DNA of 64,000 bases from Symbiodinium natans (lineage: Eukaryota > Sar > Dinophyceae > Suessiales > Symbiodiniaceae). The notes under the pieces were generated by a model that was not told the origin of the DNA, did not search any database, and was given only the letters and a program-made list of their open reading frames with translations. The stretch covers positions 188,501 to 252,500 of the forward strand of contig CAJNDS010002777.1 of NCBI GenBank assembly GCA_905221605.1, in the 5' to 3' direction. The stretch's first letter is position 1; every line of letters starts with the position of its first letter. A program made the translations under genes and the position numbers. This document shows positions 1 through 10,548 of this stretch, one piece after another.

Positions 1-30
1 ACTGTTAGTATAAGGGGGGGAACATGCCAG
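1..30. mobile_element. TIR element family B, 3' end only
   Basis: The window starts with ACTGTTAGTATAAGG followed by G-rich sequence and AACAT. This matches the right-hand end of the complete family B copy at 59154-59279. The rest of the element would lie left of the window. Confidence 0.5.
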
Positions 31-156
31 GTGCATTCACACCATGGGATGTGGTTGAGGATTTAGGCCTTTGGGATTAGCGTTTAGGTCTAAGGTGAAG
101 GCTTGAGAGTATTCACTAAGGAAGGGTTGTTGGTCCGTCTGGGTCATTCTCAGATT

Positions 157-257
157 GGGGGTTCACGAAAAGAAGGGACCCTAAAATAGACCCCCAAATA
201 GTAGGATTCCCTTATGAGAAGGACCCCCAGCAAGGTACCCCGAATTTCGGAAACCCC
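157..257 (-). mobile_element. TIR element family D, copy D1
   Basis: About 100 bp bounded by GGGGTTCACGAAA and TTTCGGAAACCCC, which are inverted copies of each other. The interior (AGTAGGATTCCCTTATGA) is shared, in the opposite orientation, with copies at 7532, 27500, 35345 and 55291. There is no coding capacity, so it is MITE-like or introner-like. Confidence 0.6.
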
Positions 258-489
258 AAATCTTACATGAAACAGAGTTTGTATTACTGTTATGGGTGAG
301 TGTGTACAAGGTTCCTTTTCAAAATTGGTGAGTGTATATATTGGGTGTCCTTTTGGGGATACAAGATATACAAACCCTACTTCATGATTCGGGAGGTGAT
401 CAACAGCCGCCTTACTCACTCGCTCTCCACGCGGGCCGATGCCCGAGGATGCTGTTGTAGGATGCTGTTAGGGGGTTGGCTGATGGTTT

Positions 490-595
490 TTTTTGGCACC
501 CTAAACCCTAAACCCTAAGCCTAAACTCTAAGCCTAAACTCTAAACCCTAAACCCTAAACCCTAAACCCTAAACGGCTACCCTAAACTGCTGCGC
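490..595. repeat. Interstitial telomere-type array (CCCTAAA)
   Basis: Tandem CCCTAAA with a few altered units (CCCTAAG, CTCTAAG). The unit is the Arabidopsis-type telomere repeat, also reported for dinoflagellates. Unique sequence lies on both sides, so this is not a chromosome end. Confidence 0.9.
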
Positions 596-635
596 CTAAC
601 CATAAGCCCTGAACCCTAATCCCTCAAGCCCTAGC

Positions 636-698
636 CGCGTGCACAAAGACTGGAAGTTCAAAGGGGACCCGGAGTACATAGACCCTGATTCCCCCTGT
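636..698 (+). CDS. Exon candidate, unknown protein
   Basis: A 21-codon open stretch containing DWKFKGDPEYIDPDSPC, with acidic and aromatic composition unlike its repeat neighbours. It follows CTAG and ends at a GT donor (GTCGGC). It is not recognised, and is called only from composition, frame and splice context. Confidence 0.35.
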
Positions 699-3673
699 GT
701 CGGCTTCCCTTACCCTGAAGCCGAAACCCGAAATCCACCCCTAAACCCTCAACCCTAAACCCTAGACACTTGGGCCTTCGGGTTTAGCGTTCAGCCGTTG
801 ACGCCCTCAAAGCTTCCCAAAAACCTCCCTAAATCCAACCAACAAAGCCCTGAGATTGCGCCTTTCTGAGGCCTCCCAACATTTGTGTACCTGTTATGGG
901 GAGGGTCCTGTTGGAGGAAGAATATTCCATTTGGGGTAGAGAAGGCGCCGTACTCTAAACCCTAAACCCTAAACCCCATATCCTATACCCTAAACCCTAA
1001 ACCCTAAACCCTGAACCCTAAACCCTAAACCCTAAACCCTAAACCCTAAGCCCCTGTCTTGGGAAATTCCCTTCCGGGCCGTTTCCGAGGTCTCCTGCCT
1101 CATTATCCTCCTAGTCCTGATCATCCCACTGCCTCCTTCTCAGTCAGGGCTTCTGGTTTAGGGTTTAGGGTTTAGGGTTTAGGGTTTAGGGTTTAGGGTT
1201 TAGGGTTTAGGGTTTGGGGTTTAGGGGTTTAGGGGTTTAGGGGTTTAGGGTTTAGGGGTTTGGGGTGTAGGGGTTTGGGGGTTTAGGGGTTTTTAGGGGT
1301 GTTGGCGGTTTAGGGGTTTAGGGGTTTAGGGGCTTAGGGGTTTAGGGGTTTAGGGGTTTAGGGGTTTAGGGGTTTAGGGGTTTAGGGGTTTAGGGGTTTA
1401 GGGGTTTAGGTGTTTAGGGGTTTAGGGGTTTAGGGGTTTAGGGGTTTAGGGGTTTAGGGGTTTAGGGGTTTAGGGGTTTAGGGGTTTAGGGGTTTAGGGG
1501 TTTAGGGGTTTAGGGGTTTAGTTAGGGTTAGGGGTTAGGGGTTTAGGGGTTTAGGGTTTAGGGGGAGGGTTTAGGGGTTTTGGGTTTAGGGGTGCAGGGG
1601 TAGGGTTTAGGGGGTTGCGGGGGTTAGGGTTAGTTTAGGGCTTTAGGGGTTTAGGGGTTTAGGGGAGGGGTGAGGGGTTGAGGGGTTTAGGGTTTAGGGG
1701 TTTTTAGGGGTTAGGGGTTTAGGGGTTGGGGGTTTAGGGGTTTTAGGGGGTTGGGGGTTTGGGGGTTGGGGGTGGGGGTTTGGGGGTTTGGGGGTTTGGG
1801 GGTTTGGGGGTTCGGGGGTTCGGGGGTTCGGGGGTTCGGGGGTTCGGGGGTTCGGGGGTTCGGGGGTTCGGGGGTTCGGGGGTTCGGGATTGGCAGGCTC
1901 AGGGCGGGGCATGTGGAGAAACGTGCGTTGTGCTTCTTCGCCGTCAGGGTTGATGACAAAACCCTAAACCCTAAAAATTAAACCCTAAACCCTAAACCCC
2001 AAACCCTAAACCCTCAAGCCCCCTATAACTTGAAATTATTAAGAAAATGTCAAAAACGGAACTTTCCTCGAAACTTCCCCGGACCTGAACCCTTAATAAT
2101 TTCAATAAACCCTAAACCCTAAACCCTGGAGGGTCTGAGGGCCCGGTCAGAGCTTGCACCTGATCCTGGGCTCCTGCGAAAAGAATGAACCCCATGGTTG
2201 GGCATCATGATCTTAGGGTCTTTGGAGTTTGCGGTTTAGGGTTTATAGGGTTTAGGGTTTAGGGTTCAGGGGTTTAGGGTTTAGGGGTTCAGGGTTCGGG
2301 TTTAGGGCTAGGGGTTCAGGGTTCAGGTGGTTTGTCTGGGCTTTTGCTTTGGGGTTGAGGGCCCTAATCTGCTGAAGCCCATACCCGGCGTCCTCCTAGA
2401 ACCTACACCCTAAGCCCTGAACCCTTAACCCGAAACCCTGAACCCCTAAAGCCTAAACCCTAAACCCTGAACCCTAAACCCTAAACCCTAAACCCTGAAG
2501 CCCCGAGTCTCTGCCACAGGTTCTCCATGCCAGCCTGGCGACCTTGGGGGTTTCAGGGCTTCAAAATTCGTTTGGGGTTGGGGGCTTACCTTAAGAGCTT
2601 TTTGCTGGAGGCTAGATTAGTCAAGGCCCCACTGCGGGTGACTTGCAGTCATAACTTACAGAAGAGAAAGTTTGGGGCTCTTCAGGTAGGTTGGGGGCAT
2701 GCAGACGCTAAAGCCAAAGGACCCGCTACCACTCTGCCCTGACGACTTCTCCCCCCCCATACCCAGAATAATGCCCAACGCTGTTTAGGTAGTAACCCTT
2801 AAACCCACACCCTAAAATGTAGCAACCCTAAACCCTAAACCCTAAACCCTAAACCCTGAACCCTATAAACCCTAGAGGGTTCTAAGGTTAGTGGCACAGC
2901 CCGAAACACGCCGAAAGAAAGGACCGGAACCCCAATCTCCCAACACCCTGAATTCCCTTGTTAAACCCATCGAGTCTGGGTTTAGGGGTTTAGGGGTTTA
3001 GGGGTTTAGGGTTTAGGGTTTAGGGTTTAGGGTTTAGGGTTTTAGGGTTTAGGGTTTAGGGTTTAGGGTTTAGGGTTTAGGGTTTAGGGTGATACAAATG
3101 TTGAGAGGTGACGAACCAGTGGCATGGCAGGTGGAGCTTTCCGCAGACTGACATGTCGATGACGCGGGGTGCCCAGGGGTCTAGGGCTTAGGCTAATAGG
3201 GTTTAGGGTTTAGGGTTTTGGGGGTTCAGGGTTTAGGGTTTAGGGGTTTAGAGTTTAGGCGTTTAGGGGTTAGGGGTCTAGGGTTCAGGGTTTAGGGTTC
3301 GTGGTTTAGGGTTTGGGGTTTAGGGTACGTCTCCCATGATGTCCCTGCTGCTGCCTCTGGCTACGCTGATCGGTGCCCTGAACCCCAGGACCTAAGCAAG
3401 AACAGCCCCAAACCTTGAACCCGTAACCCCCAAGCCTAAAACCCCACACCCGCGCCCCCACATTTTCGAGCTCCTGAACCCCAAGCCTTGAACCCTGAAC
3501 CCCAAACCCGAAGCAACAACCTCCCCACCCCTCCATCTTGAGCTGAGGTCCTTGATACTCCCACAACAGCGCACCCTTCTGAACTCTTAAGCCGAGACCC
3601 TGAAACCCGAAAGCCTTAGACCTGAACCCTGAAGCCTGTGAGCCCTGAACCCTAAAAAAGCCAGCCCTCCCTC
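699..3673. repeat. Telomere-type repeat region, no gene seen
   Basis: CCCTAAA blocks at about 955-1052, 2097-2127, 2458-2497 and 2827-2868, and TTTAGGG blocks at 1152-1230, 2975-3088 and 3196-3330. The block at 1231-1905 moves through the units TTTAGGGG, TTTGGGG and TTCGGGGG. Islands of unique sequence between them show no exon I would defend. Long proline- or glycine-rich frames here are translations of the repeat. Confidence 0.8.
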
Positions 3674-3786
3674 AGTAGCTGAATGAGTACACTTTACACC
3701 TTTTGGGATACCATGAGCCCCTATAGAACTGAGAGTGTACACTCTTGGTGGGCTTACGAGCTCAGCAGTATGAGCTCAGCAACGAA
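3674..3786 (+). mobile_element. TIR element family A, copy A1
   Basis: About 113 bp: AGTAGCTGAATGAGTACACT at the left, GAGTGTACACTC inside the right arm, and CTCAGCAACGAAG at the end. Further copies lie at 16463, 18019 and 60767. The arms are imperfect inverted repeats (TAGCTGAGT and ACTCAGCAA). No ORF. Confidence 0.65.
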
Positions 3787-3841
3787 GCTCCACTACCCTA
3801 AGCCCTAAACCTGAAACCCTGTGTTTTTGTTTTGTGCCCTA

Positions 3842-3975
3842 GACAACCCTAAACCCTAAACCCCAAACCCCAAACCCCAAACCCCAAACCCCAAACCCCA
3901 AACCCCAAACCCCAAACCCTAAACCCTAAACCCTAAACCCTAAACCCTAAACCCTAAAACCCTAAACCCTAAACC
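3842..3975. repeat. Telomere-type array, CCCTAAA and CCCCAAA units
   Basis: CCCTAAA units flank a homogeneous inner run of CCCCAAA. The variant is clustered, as expected from local amplification of one altered unit. Confidence 0.9.
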
Positions 3976-3989
3976 CTTTTTGAGCTCAG

Positions 3990-4075
3990 GTCCTGGTCCG
4001 ACAGACTGGACGACATCTCCCTGAGCCGGCCCGACGTCCTGGAGCGCGAGCTTGGGAGGCCACGACTTGCAAGAG
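3990..4075 (+). CDS. Exon candidate, unknown protein
   Basis: Starts at CTCAG|G and ends at AGAG|GT. The frame reads SWSDRLDDISLSRPDVLERE, a charged and probably helical sequence. It sits directly between two telomere-type arrays. Both splice sites fit the rule seen in the ankyrin gene (AG|G acceptor). Product not recognised. Confidence 0.5.
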
Positions 4076-4077
4076 GT

Positions 4078-4346
4078 GGTAGGGTCTAGGGTCTAGGGTC
4101 TAGGGTCTAGGGTCTAGGGTCTAGGGTCTAGGGTTTAGGGTCTAGGGTCTAGGGTCTAGGGTCTAGGGTCTAGGGTCTAGGGTCTAGGGTCTAGGGTCTA
4201 GGGTCTAGGGTCTAGGGTCTAGGGTCTAGGGTCTAGGGTCTAGGGTCTAGGGTCTAGGTCTAGGGTTTAGGGTTTAGGGTTTAGGGTTTAGGGTTTAGGG
4301 TTTAGGGTTTAGGGTTTAGGGTTTAGGGGTCTAGGGTTTAGGGTTT
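4078..4346. repeat. TCTAGGG array passing into TTTAGGG
   Basis: About 25 nearly perfect TCTAGGG units (4081-4262), then a TTTAGGG run. One substitution per heptamer is spread almost uniformly through the first block, which points to amplification of a mutant unit rather than decay. Confidence 0.95.
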
Positions 4347-4560
4347 AGGGTTTAGGGTTCAGGGTTTAATGTTTTCCAGCCTCCTCAGGATTCATGGGTG
4401 AGGTTTGGGGTTAAGGTTTTAGGGTTCACAGCCAAGTTCTCGGAGCCTGCCCAACCTACAAGTTTACAACATCCAGGGCCTAGGGCGTTGTATTCTCTAG
4501 TTGCTAGCAGGGGCACCTTAAACCCCAAACCCTGAACCCAAAACCCAAAACCCTAAACCC

Positions 4561-4599
<39 letters not shown>

Positions 4600-4609
4600 A
4601 CCCTTAACC

Positions 4610-4641
<32 letters not shown>

Positions 4642-6216
4642 ACCCTTCAACCCTTCAACCCTTCAACCCTTCAACCCTCAACCCCTATGCAAGTGGTTGT
4701 GCCGGGAGCGCCAGTCTAAGGCATTGAGCTCCCGAGAGCTCTTTCAAACCCCCCCCCCCCCCCCAGACTGGTTGAGGCCTCAACGAGGGAAGATCGTTTG
4801 TAAGGAGTCTTCTGTGCCATAACCTACAATAGAATCCTTACCCTGACCATATTGAACCACTAAGCCCTGAACCCCAAGCCCTATAAAGCCTACGTATAAA
4901 TCCTACACCCTATAAACCAAACACCCTCTGAACCCTGTAAACCCTATAAACCCTAAACAACCCGAAGCCCCGAACCCCAAACTTCAACTCCATAACCTCA
5001 AACCCCAAGACCCTTCCCAAGCTGTTTGTAAACTGCTTTCTGCCATGAAGGATCGATACCTTCTACGCAACGATGGACTGCCCCGGGCTTCTGCGGCCTT
5101 AAGGGGGGGTTCAAGGGGGTTGTGTAACCCAAGGTCCCTGGATTGTAAACGCTTGCGCCCAGGCTCCCAGGGCAAAAGGAGCCGCCAACGGGCGGGACCC
5201 CCATGGCCTCGGCTTGCAGCTCCTCCAAGCGATTTGCGGGGGGGGGTCCCACAGGGCCGGGGGGAGGGGGGTGCATCACAAAATTTGTCATGCGGGAAGA
5301 TGTGGGTTCGGGGGAAGGAGACCGGATCCGTGTCTGCTTGTTCCAAACGGTTCTCGGCAGGAAGCTGAGGCGAATACTCCCCCACTACTCCTTAAAGCTC
5401 CGCGCCTTGTTCCCGGAAGGGGCTTCTAAGGGGCCCAGAGCCCAAAGACTTACCCTTAAACCCGAAGCCAGTTTAGGGTTTCGGGATTAGGGGCTTAGGG
5501 TTGTTTTAGGGCGCAGTCAGTTTGGGCTTTTCCCACTGTTCTTACGCGGAGCCACGATCTTTCGTACTAAGACAGGGACCATGCTCTCACCCTAAACCCT
5601 AAACCCTAAACCCTAAACCCTAAACCCTAAACCCTAAACCCTAAACCCTAAACCCTCTCGAGCAGGCAGGCCCAGTATTTCCAAGGGCCGTCATGTCTGT
5701 TCCGAATGGTCTATGCTAGGGTTCAAGGGTTAATGCTGAACCCGAAACCCTGAACCCCCAACCCGGTCTAGGGTCTAGAGGTTAAAGGGTTCAGGGTCAA
5801 CCCTGAACCCCCCGAACCCCAAGTCGGTTTAGGATTCAGGGCTCAGGGCTCAGGGCTTAGGGTTTAGGGTTTAGGGTTTAGGGTTTAGGGTTCAGGGGAG
5901 TTGAGGGCTTCGGAGCTCCCAGCACGATGGATTCCTGGATTCCGCCTCGGAATGTCACGCGGACTTCTGGGAAACCCTGAACCGTAAATACCTTGCCACT
6001 GTCGTCTCATGTGCAGATATCCCTCACCTTAAACACGACCTAAACCCTGAACCCCAAACCCTAAACCCCAAACCCTAAACCCTAAACCCCAACCCCAAAC
6101 CCCAAACCCCAAACCCCACACCCCAAGCCCCAAGCCCCAAGCCCCAAACCCCAAACCCTAAACCCTAAACCCCAAACCCTAAACCCTAAACCCTAAACCC
6201 TAGAACCCTAAACCAG
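4347..6216. repeat. Mixed repeat region; weak coding frames only
   Basis: CCCTCAA/CCCTTCAA array at 4558-4683, C-run at 4749, CCCTAAA at 5588-5656, mixed CCCTAAA/CCCCAAA at 6040-6210. Between 5000 and 5460 overlapping frames are open on both strands in GC-rich sequence, and I cannot choose one. A short frame near 5918-5985 (STMDSWIPPRNVT) could be an exon. Confidence 0.6.
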
Positions 6217-6288
6217 GACTACTATCCTTACCAGATCCTGGCCAAGCCAGGGGTGACCTTGCCAAACAGGAGTGCTGCTCAGCCTTGC
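6217..6288 (+). CDS. Exon candidate, unknown protein
   Basis: CCAG|GAC acceptor, 24 codons (DYYPYQILAKPGVTLPNR onward), then a GA donor (GACTTAAGG). The unit is phase 0 at both ends. It lies 10 bp after a CCCTAAA array. Not recognised. Confidence 0.5.
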
Positions 6289-7083
6289 GACTTAAGGATT
6301 CCGGGGTTTAGGGTTTAGGGTTTAGGGTTAGGGGGTTAGGGGGTTGGGGTTTGGGGTTCTAGGGTTCTCGGGTTCGAGGGTTCTAGGGTTCCTAGAATCT
6401 TAGAACCCTCAACCCTAAGCCCTAAGCCCTAAACCCTAAGCCCGCAACCTTCGCTCGCAGTAGCCTGGCACTGCTTCCGTGGTCGTCGAGTCGCCCCGCG
6501 CCCGTGCGCAGCGACGGCACCCAGACGCCCGGGCCTTTGAAGGTTTAGGAGGGGTTTAGGGTTTAGGGTATAGGGTTTAGGGTATCGGGTATAGGGTTTT
6601 TGGGGTTTAGGTTTTAGGGTAGGGTATAGGGTACAGGGTTTAGGGTTTGGGGTTTAGGTTTTTTGGGGGTTTCGGGTTTTTTGGGGTTTAGGTTTTAGGG
6701 TTTAGGGCTTTCACTCTTGGGCCCTATAAGTTCCTTTTCGTTGCCCCTAGGGTTTAGAGTGTGTTTCGGGGGCTCGGAGGTTCATCCGGGGGGGTCAGGC
6801 TTTCGGTGGTATCAGGGGGTTTCATTCCTACGTAGAATCCCCTTCTATCTGTATAGGTTATTCCCAATGGCAGCTGGATACTATGTTCTATGAACCTTCC
6901 GGCATCCTCCCTGCAGGCCTGGCATCCTCCAAACTACTGGGATGCCCCACCCACCAAAGCCTAAACCCTCAACCAGAACTCTAGACCCTAGACCCTCCAC
7001 CCTACTTGTAAGAAACCCGACCCACCCCAACCACTGCTGCAGCTTCCCTTCCCTAGCAACCCTCGCCCTTCGACCCTAAACCC
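6289..7083. repeat. Degenerate telomere-type sequence, no gene seen
   Basis: Decayed TTTAGGG with variants TTTAGGGTA and TTTTTGGGG to about 6710, then unique sequence with no convincing frame. Confidence 0.6.
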
Positions 7084-7359
7084 TAAACACCCTAAAAATT
7101 AAACCCTAAACCCTAAACCCTAAACCCTAAACCCTAAACCCTAAACCCTAAACCCTAAACCCTAAACCCTAAACCCTAAACCCTAAACCCTAACCCTAAC
7201 CCTAAACCCTAAACCCTAAACCCTAAACCCTAAACCCTAAACCCTAAACCCTAAACCCTAAACCCTAAACCCTAAACCCTAAACCCTAAACCCTAAACCC
7301 TAAACCCTAAACCCTAAACCCTAAACCCTAAACCCTAAACCCTAAACCCTAAACCCTAA
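7084..7359. repeat. Longest CCCTAAA array (about 275 bp)
   Basis: Almost perfect CCCTAAA with two 6-bp units (CCCTAA) near 7191-7203. It is one of the purest blocks in the window, which suggests recent insertion or homogenisation. Confidence 0.95.
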
Positions 7360-7452
7360 GGCAAGGTCTGGGGGTGCGTAAGGTAGGGTTCAGGGAGTCG
7401 GGCCCTCGACTCAGTTTCGACATTTGGGGTTTGTATGTATCGTGTGCTTGTA

Positions 7453-7522
7453 GCAACCAAAAGCAACCAAAAGCAACCAAAAGCAACCAAAAGCAACCAA
7501 AAGCAACCAAAAGCAACCAAAG
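7453..7522. repeat. Decamer tandem repeat AAGCAACCAA
   Basis: Seven consecutive copies of a 10-bp unit, ending a few bases before element D2. Open frames across it (KQPKATKSN repeats) are translations of the repeat. Confidence 0.9.
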
Positions 7523-7531
7523 CTGGGTGGA

Positions 7532-7606
7532 AGCTTCCGAAATTATTGGGGTCCTTATGAAACACAAGGGAATCCTGCTATTTGGGGGCATTTTTCGCAA
7601 ACCGCC
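7532..7606 (+). mobile_element. TIR element family D, copy D2
   Basis: Begins GCTTCCGAAATTATTGGGGT, has the family core CAAGGGAATCCTGCTATTTG and ends TTTTTCGCAAACCGCC. It is shorter than D1 and D5, so it carries an internal deletion. Confidence 0.55.
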
Positions 7607-7813
7607 GGCTTGAGCTGCTTAGGTTCAGTTTGGGGGCTTGTGCGTTCGAGCCTGCACGTCATTTCAAAGCATGGCGGCAGCAGCCACGCAGCCCCTGAAC
7701 CCCAAACCATCAACTTGAACCCCAGACCTGAATCCGAAACCGTAAACCCTAAACCCTCAACCCTAAACCCTAACCCCTAAACCCTAAAGCCTAAACCTTA
7801 GATTATTGCAGAG

Positions 7814-7892
7814 GCAGGAATCGAACTACCTGACCATGTACTTCAATTGGACGTCGGTGAATCAGACAGACTCCGTGGCTTCCTCAGCTGAC
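7814..7892 (+). CDS. Exon candidate, unknown protein
   Basis: AGAG|G acceptor after an ATTATTGC tract. The frame includes SNYLTMYFNWTSVNQTDSVA, then a GC donor (GCGTTTAGG) at the edge of a TTTAGGG/TTTGGGG array. Two NxT sequons are present, but there is no evidence for secretion. Not recognised. Confidence 0.45.
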
Positions 7893-7896
7893 GCGT

Positions 7897-8471
7897 TTAG
7901 GGTTTGGGGTTTGGGGTTTGGGGTTTGGGGTTTGGGGTTTGGGGTTTGGGGTTTGGGGTTTGGGGTTTGGGGTTCGGGCTTTAGGGTTTGGGGTTAAAGG
8001 TTTGGGGTTAAAGGTTTAGGGTTCAGGGTTTAGGGTTAGGGTTTGGAGTCTAGGGTTTATGCGTTTTCAGGATACCATATCCCCCGTCCCCCACTTAACA
8101 ACAAAGCATACAAAACATTAGAAGGGAATGCATATATATATATATATGTATATGTATATGTATCTATGTGGTTCTTTGGGTTCTGAAGGTTTTGGCCTGC
8201 TTGGTTTCAGGGTTTAGGGATGTAGGGCCTGCATGACGTTACTCGCCGATGTCACGAACCAAGCTCGTCTGTCGCCCTCGCGTGAGCGTCCATGAAGGCT
8301 TGCTTGTACTGATGTGGTCTATTTATGATCGAGGGGTTAAGTATCAGATTCCGTTTGAAGGACCATCACTTTGTGGTGCTTTGCTGTAACTTTAGATCCT
8401 CAGCCTTTTTGGGTTTATTGGGTTTCTTCAGAAGCAAACTAAAAATTTAATTTTTGGCTACCCCCCCTAAG
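7897..8471. repeat. TTTGGGG/TTTAGGG block, then AT-rich unique DNA
   Basis: TTTGGGG tandem units to about 8040, then unique sequence with a short TATA/TATG microsatellite at 8130-8166. No coding frame I can support. Confidence 0.7.
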
Positions 8472-8550
8472 TGCAGCCAAGATCAGTTTACAAGATTTCC
8501 AGTGGGCAGATGAGCGTGCTGAGGTGCCGAGCGTCTATATCGTCCCCTTC
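8472..8550 (+). CDS. Exon candidate, unknown protein
   Basis: After CCTAAG, the frame reads AAKISLQDFQWADERAEVPS and on to VYIVPF, then a GC donor. The acceptor is AG|T, which is less typical here. Not recognised. Confidence 0.4.
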
Positions 8551-8712
8551 GCACCGAAGCGTTAGCCCTCACCCTAGGCCCTGAACCCTATACCCAAACC
8601 GCTAAACCAACCCTAAACCCTAAACCCTAGACCCTAAACTGGCCCTAAACCCTAAACCCCAGGAGACACCTCAGAACCCCAACAACCCTCCGGGCCCCTC
8701 AGCGCAGCCCAG

Positions 8713-8769
8713 GCGATGAACCTCATGCTCCTGGTCTTTGCGCCGGCCCCAATGTCCCCACGCGCTCAA
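8713..8769 (+). CDS. Exon candidate, hydrophobic stretch
   Basis: CCCAG|GCG acceptor, 19 codons beginning AMNLMLLVFAPAPM, then a GC donor (GCCCTAAACC) whose intron begins directly with telomere-type repeat. Could be part of a membrane segment. Not recognised. Confidence 0.4.
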
Positions 8770-9212
8770 GCCCTAAACCCTAAACCCTAAGCCCTTAGAC
8801 CCTAAACTCTAAACCCCTAAACCCTAAACCTCTCTAGCCCTAAACCCTAAACCCTAAACCCCAGAAATTTCCTCTTTCGGATGGCTCTGTCCAGAAGAAT
8901 TCCCTGGGCTTGAGGGTTTAGGGTGCTTGTGCCTACTTGTATGTGTCCCTAAAACCAGAAACCCTCAACCCTAAACCCTAAGCCCTAAACCTGAACCTGA
9001 ACCTGAACCTAAACCTAAGCCTTTCCCACAAGCCCGAAAAGTTTTGCAAGTTTAGGCCAAGGCCACTACAGAAATTGATAAAGCTTCAACTTGCGGCAGT
9101 TGCGGTTTCGGGTTTATGGCCTTGGGCTTGAGAAGCTTCAACCCTAACCCTAAAGCCAAAAAACCATACAAACCCTAAACCCTCTTCGCCCTTGGATCAC
9201 CTCTGGCTCAAG
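8770..9212. repeat. Short CCCTAAA runs and unique DNA
   Basis: Several CCCTAAA runs of two to four units (8775, 8835, 8965, 9168) in otherwise unique sequence. TGGCTCAAG at 9204-9212 resembles the 3' end of the dinoflagellate spliced leader, but a 9-base match can be chance. Confidence 0.5.
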
Positions 9213-10225
9213 GCTGGAGATCGAATACCCCAAAGCCCTCCCTCCTGCAGCAATGGGCCGTGCCATGGGCTCCCTCTTCATGCACATCGCGCTCGCCGGC
9301 GCGAGGGCGGCGGCCCTCCTGCTGGCTGGTAGGCTCGTGTAATTTCCGCCGCCAGCGCGCTGGTGGCAAAACACCGAGGTTATAATGAAGCATCTATGAG
9401 GGGTTTAGGGGTTAGGGTTGAGGGTTTAGGGTTAGGGTTGAGGGTTTAGGGTTTAGGGTTTAGGGTTTAGGGTTTAGGGTTTAGGGTTTAGGGTAGTTTA
9501 GGGTTTAGGGTTTAGGGTTTAGGGGTCAACGAACTACAATCTAGTGTCGTCAGTAGCTACTTTTGAGATATAGTGGGGCTCACATAGCCGCGCCGCTGCT
9601 CCTAAGGCCAACATGGGATGGCGGGGGATGCGATGTGGTTCTCTATATTGTGGTTTCTGAAGGGTTTAAGGGTGTTGTGGTTTAGGGTTTACGGTTTAGG
9701 GTTTAGGTTACCCTAAAGACTAGTGGTGGCTACGACGGCAAGTTAGTGCCACTTCCGACAGTCATTGCCGATGATGCTTCCGCCTATGTTTTGAAATTTA
9801 CTCCTGACCCCAAGCACAAGCTTGACCAAGAGTTCATTGACCAGATTGCCAGCATCAAGGACGAGGAGGAAAAAAAGGAGATGCTCAAGACGCTCCAGAA
9901 GGAGGCAGAAGAGATGGTCTACAAGCTCAAGTATGCAGAAAAGATGTTCAAAGCCGTCGGCGACAAAGTTGACAACCTTGTGGTGCAGTACGGCTCAACA
10001 CAGCAGATGTTTGCCATCAATGAGAAAGATGGCACGGAGACACCGGCAAAGCTTCGCGATGTTGCTTGCAGGCACTTCAATCTTGGCACCAAAGATGCTA
10101 AAGGAAAGCATCTCTACCACAACAACACCAAGATTACCACAGGAACTCGTGCACAGTTCAACAATGACAGTATGGTGAAGATTGACCCAACGCTTCGTGA
10201 TGCTTCCATTCTCGTTTTGTTCTAA
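9213..10225 (+). CDS. 3' end of a gene of unknown function (two exons)
   Basis: Penultimate exon 9213-9324: GGCTCAAG|G acceptor, frame including LEIEYPKALPPAAMGRAMGS, GC donor. Terminal exon 9707-10225: TTTAG|GTT acceptor, TAA stop at 10223-10225. The intron holds TTTAGGG runs. The terminal exon encodes about 172 residues: a lysine/glutamate-rich helical part (around KDEEEKKEMLKTLQKEAEEM), then a compact segment with NLGTKDAKGKHLYHNNTKI and the end DPTLRDASILVLF. At 519 bp without an intron it is far longer than other exons here. The C-terminal part could be a ubiquitin-like fold, but I cannot name a family. Terminal exon fairly sure; the join is probable. Confidence 0.6.
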
Positions 10226-10299
10226 TGAGAAGCGGTGCCATTTGAAGAAGTCGCTACTCCCTCATTAGAGACTAAACTTATACAACCTTAACACCTAGC

Positions 10300-10548
10300 T
10301 TAAGCTTTGTTGCTTTTGAGGGCTTGAGCGACTGCGCCCGAAATGCTTGTGCCAGAGTAGGGTATGCCTGAAGCGCTTTTGACACGCAGAGATGTTTGAA
10401 AGAGCGTTTCCTTGCTGAGCGAGTTGTTGTATGAATGAAGCACTATTTGAAGAGCAAGGTTTAAGGAGCATTTCTTGAGCAACATTTCGTAGCGTTTTTG
10501 CTCAAATAGGCTTGTGTTCCTCTCACGTTGTGGCAATGGCAAGAACAC
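10300..10548 (-). CDS. Possible small ORF, unknown
   Basis: An 82-codon minus-strand frame with non-repetitive, ordinary composition (KRYEMLLKKCSLNLALQIVL). It overlaps the + frame at 10512-10850 by 37 bases. No splice or homology support. AT-richer than the exons around it. Confidence 0.25.
   Translation of the reverse strand: MFLPLPQRERNTSLFEQKRYEMLLKKCSLNLALQIVLHSYNNSLSKETLFQTSLRVKSASGIPYSGTSISGAVAQALKSNKA

Noticed and set aside
1694-1981. Proline-rich and glycine-rich frames with PEPPNPRT- or GVRGFGGS-type repeats
   Set aside because: They are the TTCGGGGG/TTTGGGG array read in different frames; no splice or start context.
3842-3975. CRISPR array
   Set aside because: Units are contiguous heptamers with no spacers; the genome is eukaryotic.
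5000-5460. Single-exon gene on either strand
   Set aside because: Several overlapping frames are open because the DNA is GC-rich; none has splice support or recognisable motifs.
7084-7359. Chromosome end
   Set aside because: The array is pure, but unique sequence and other arrays of both orientations continue on each side; it is interstitial.
9204-9212. Relic of the dinoflagellate spliced leader (TGGCTCAAG)
   Set aside because: Only the last 9 bases match and no further upstream bases do; expected by chance in 64 kb.
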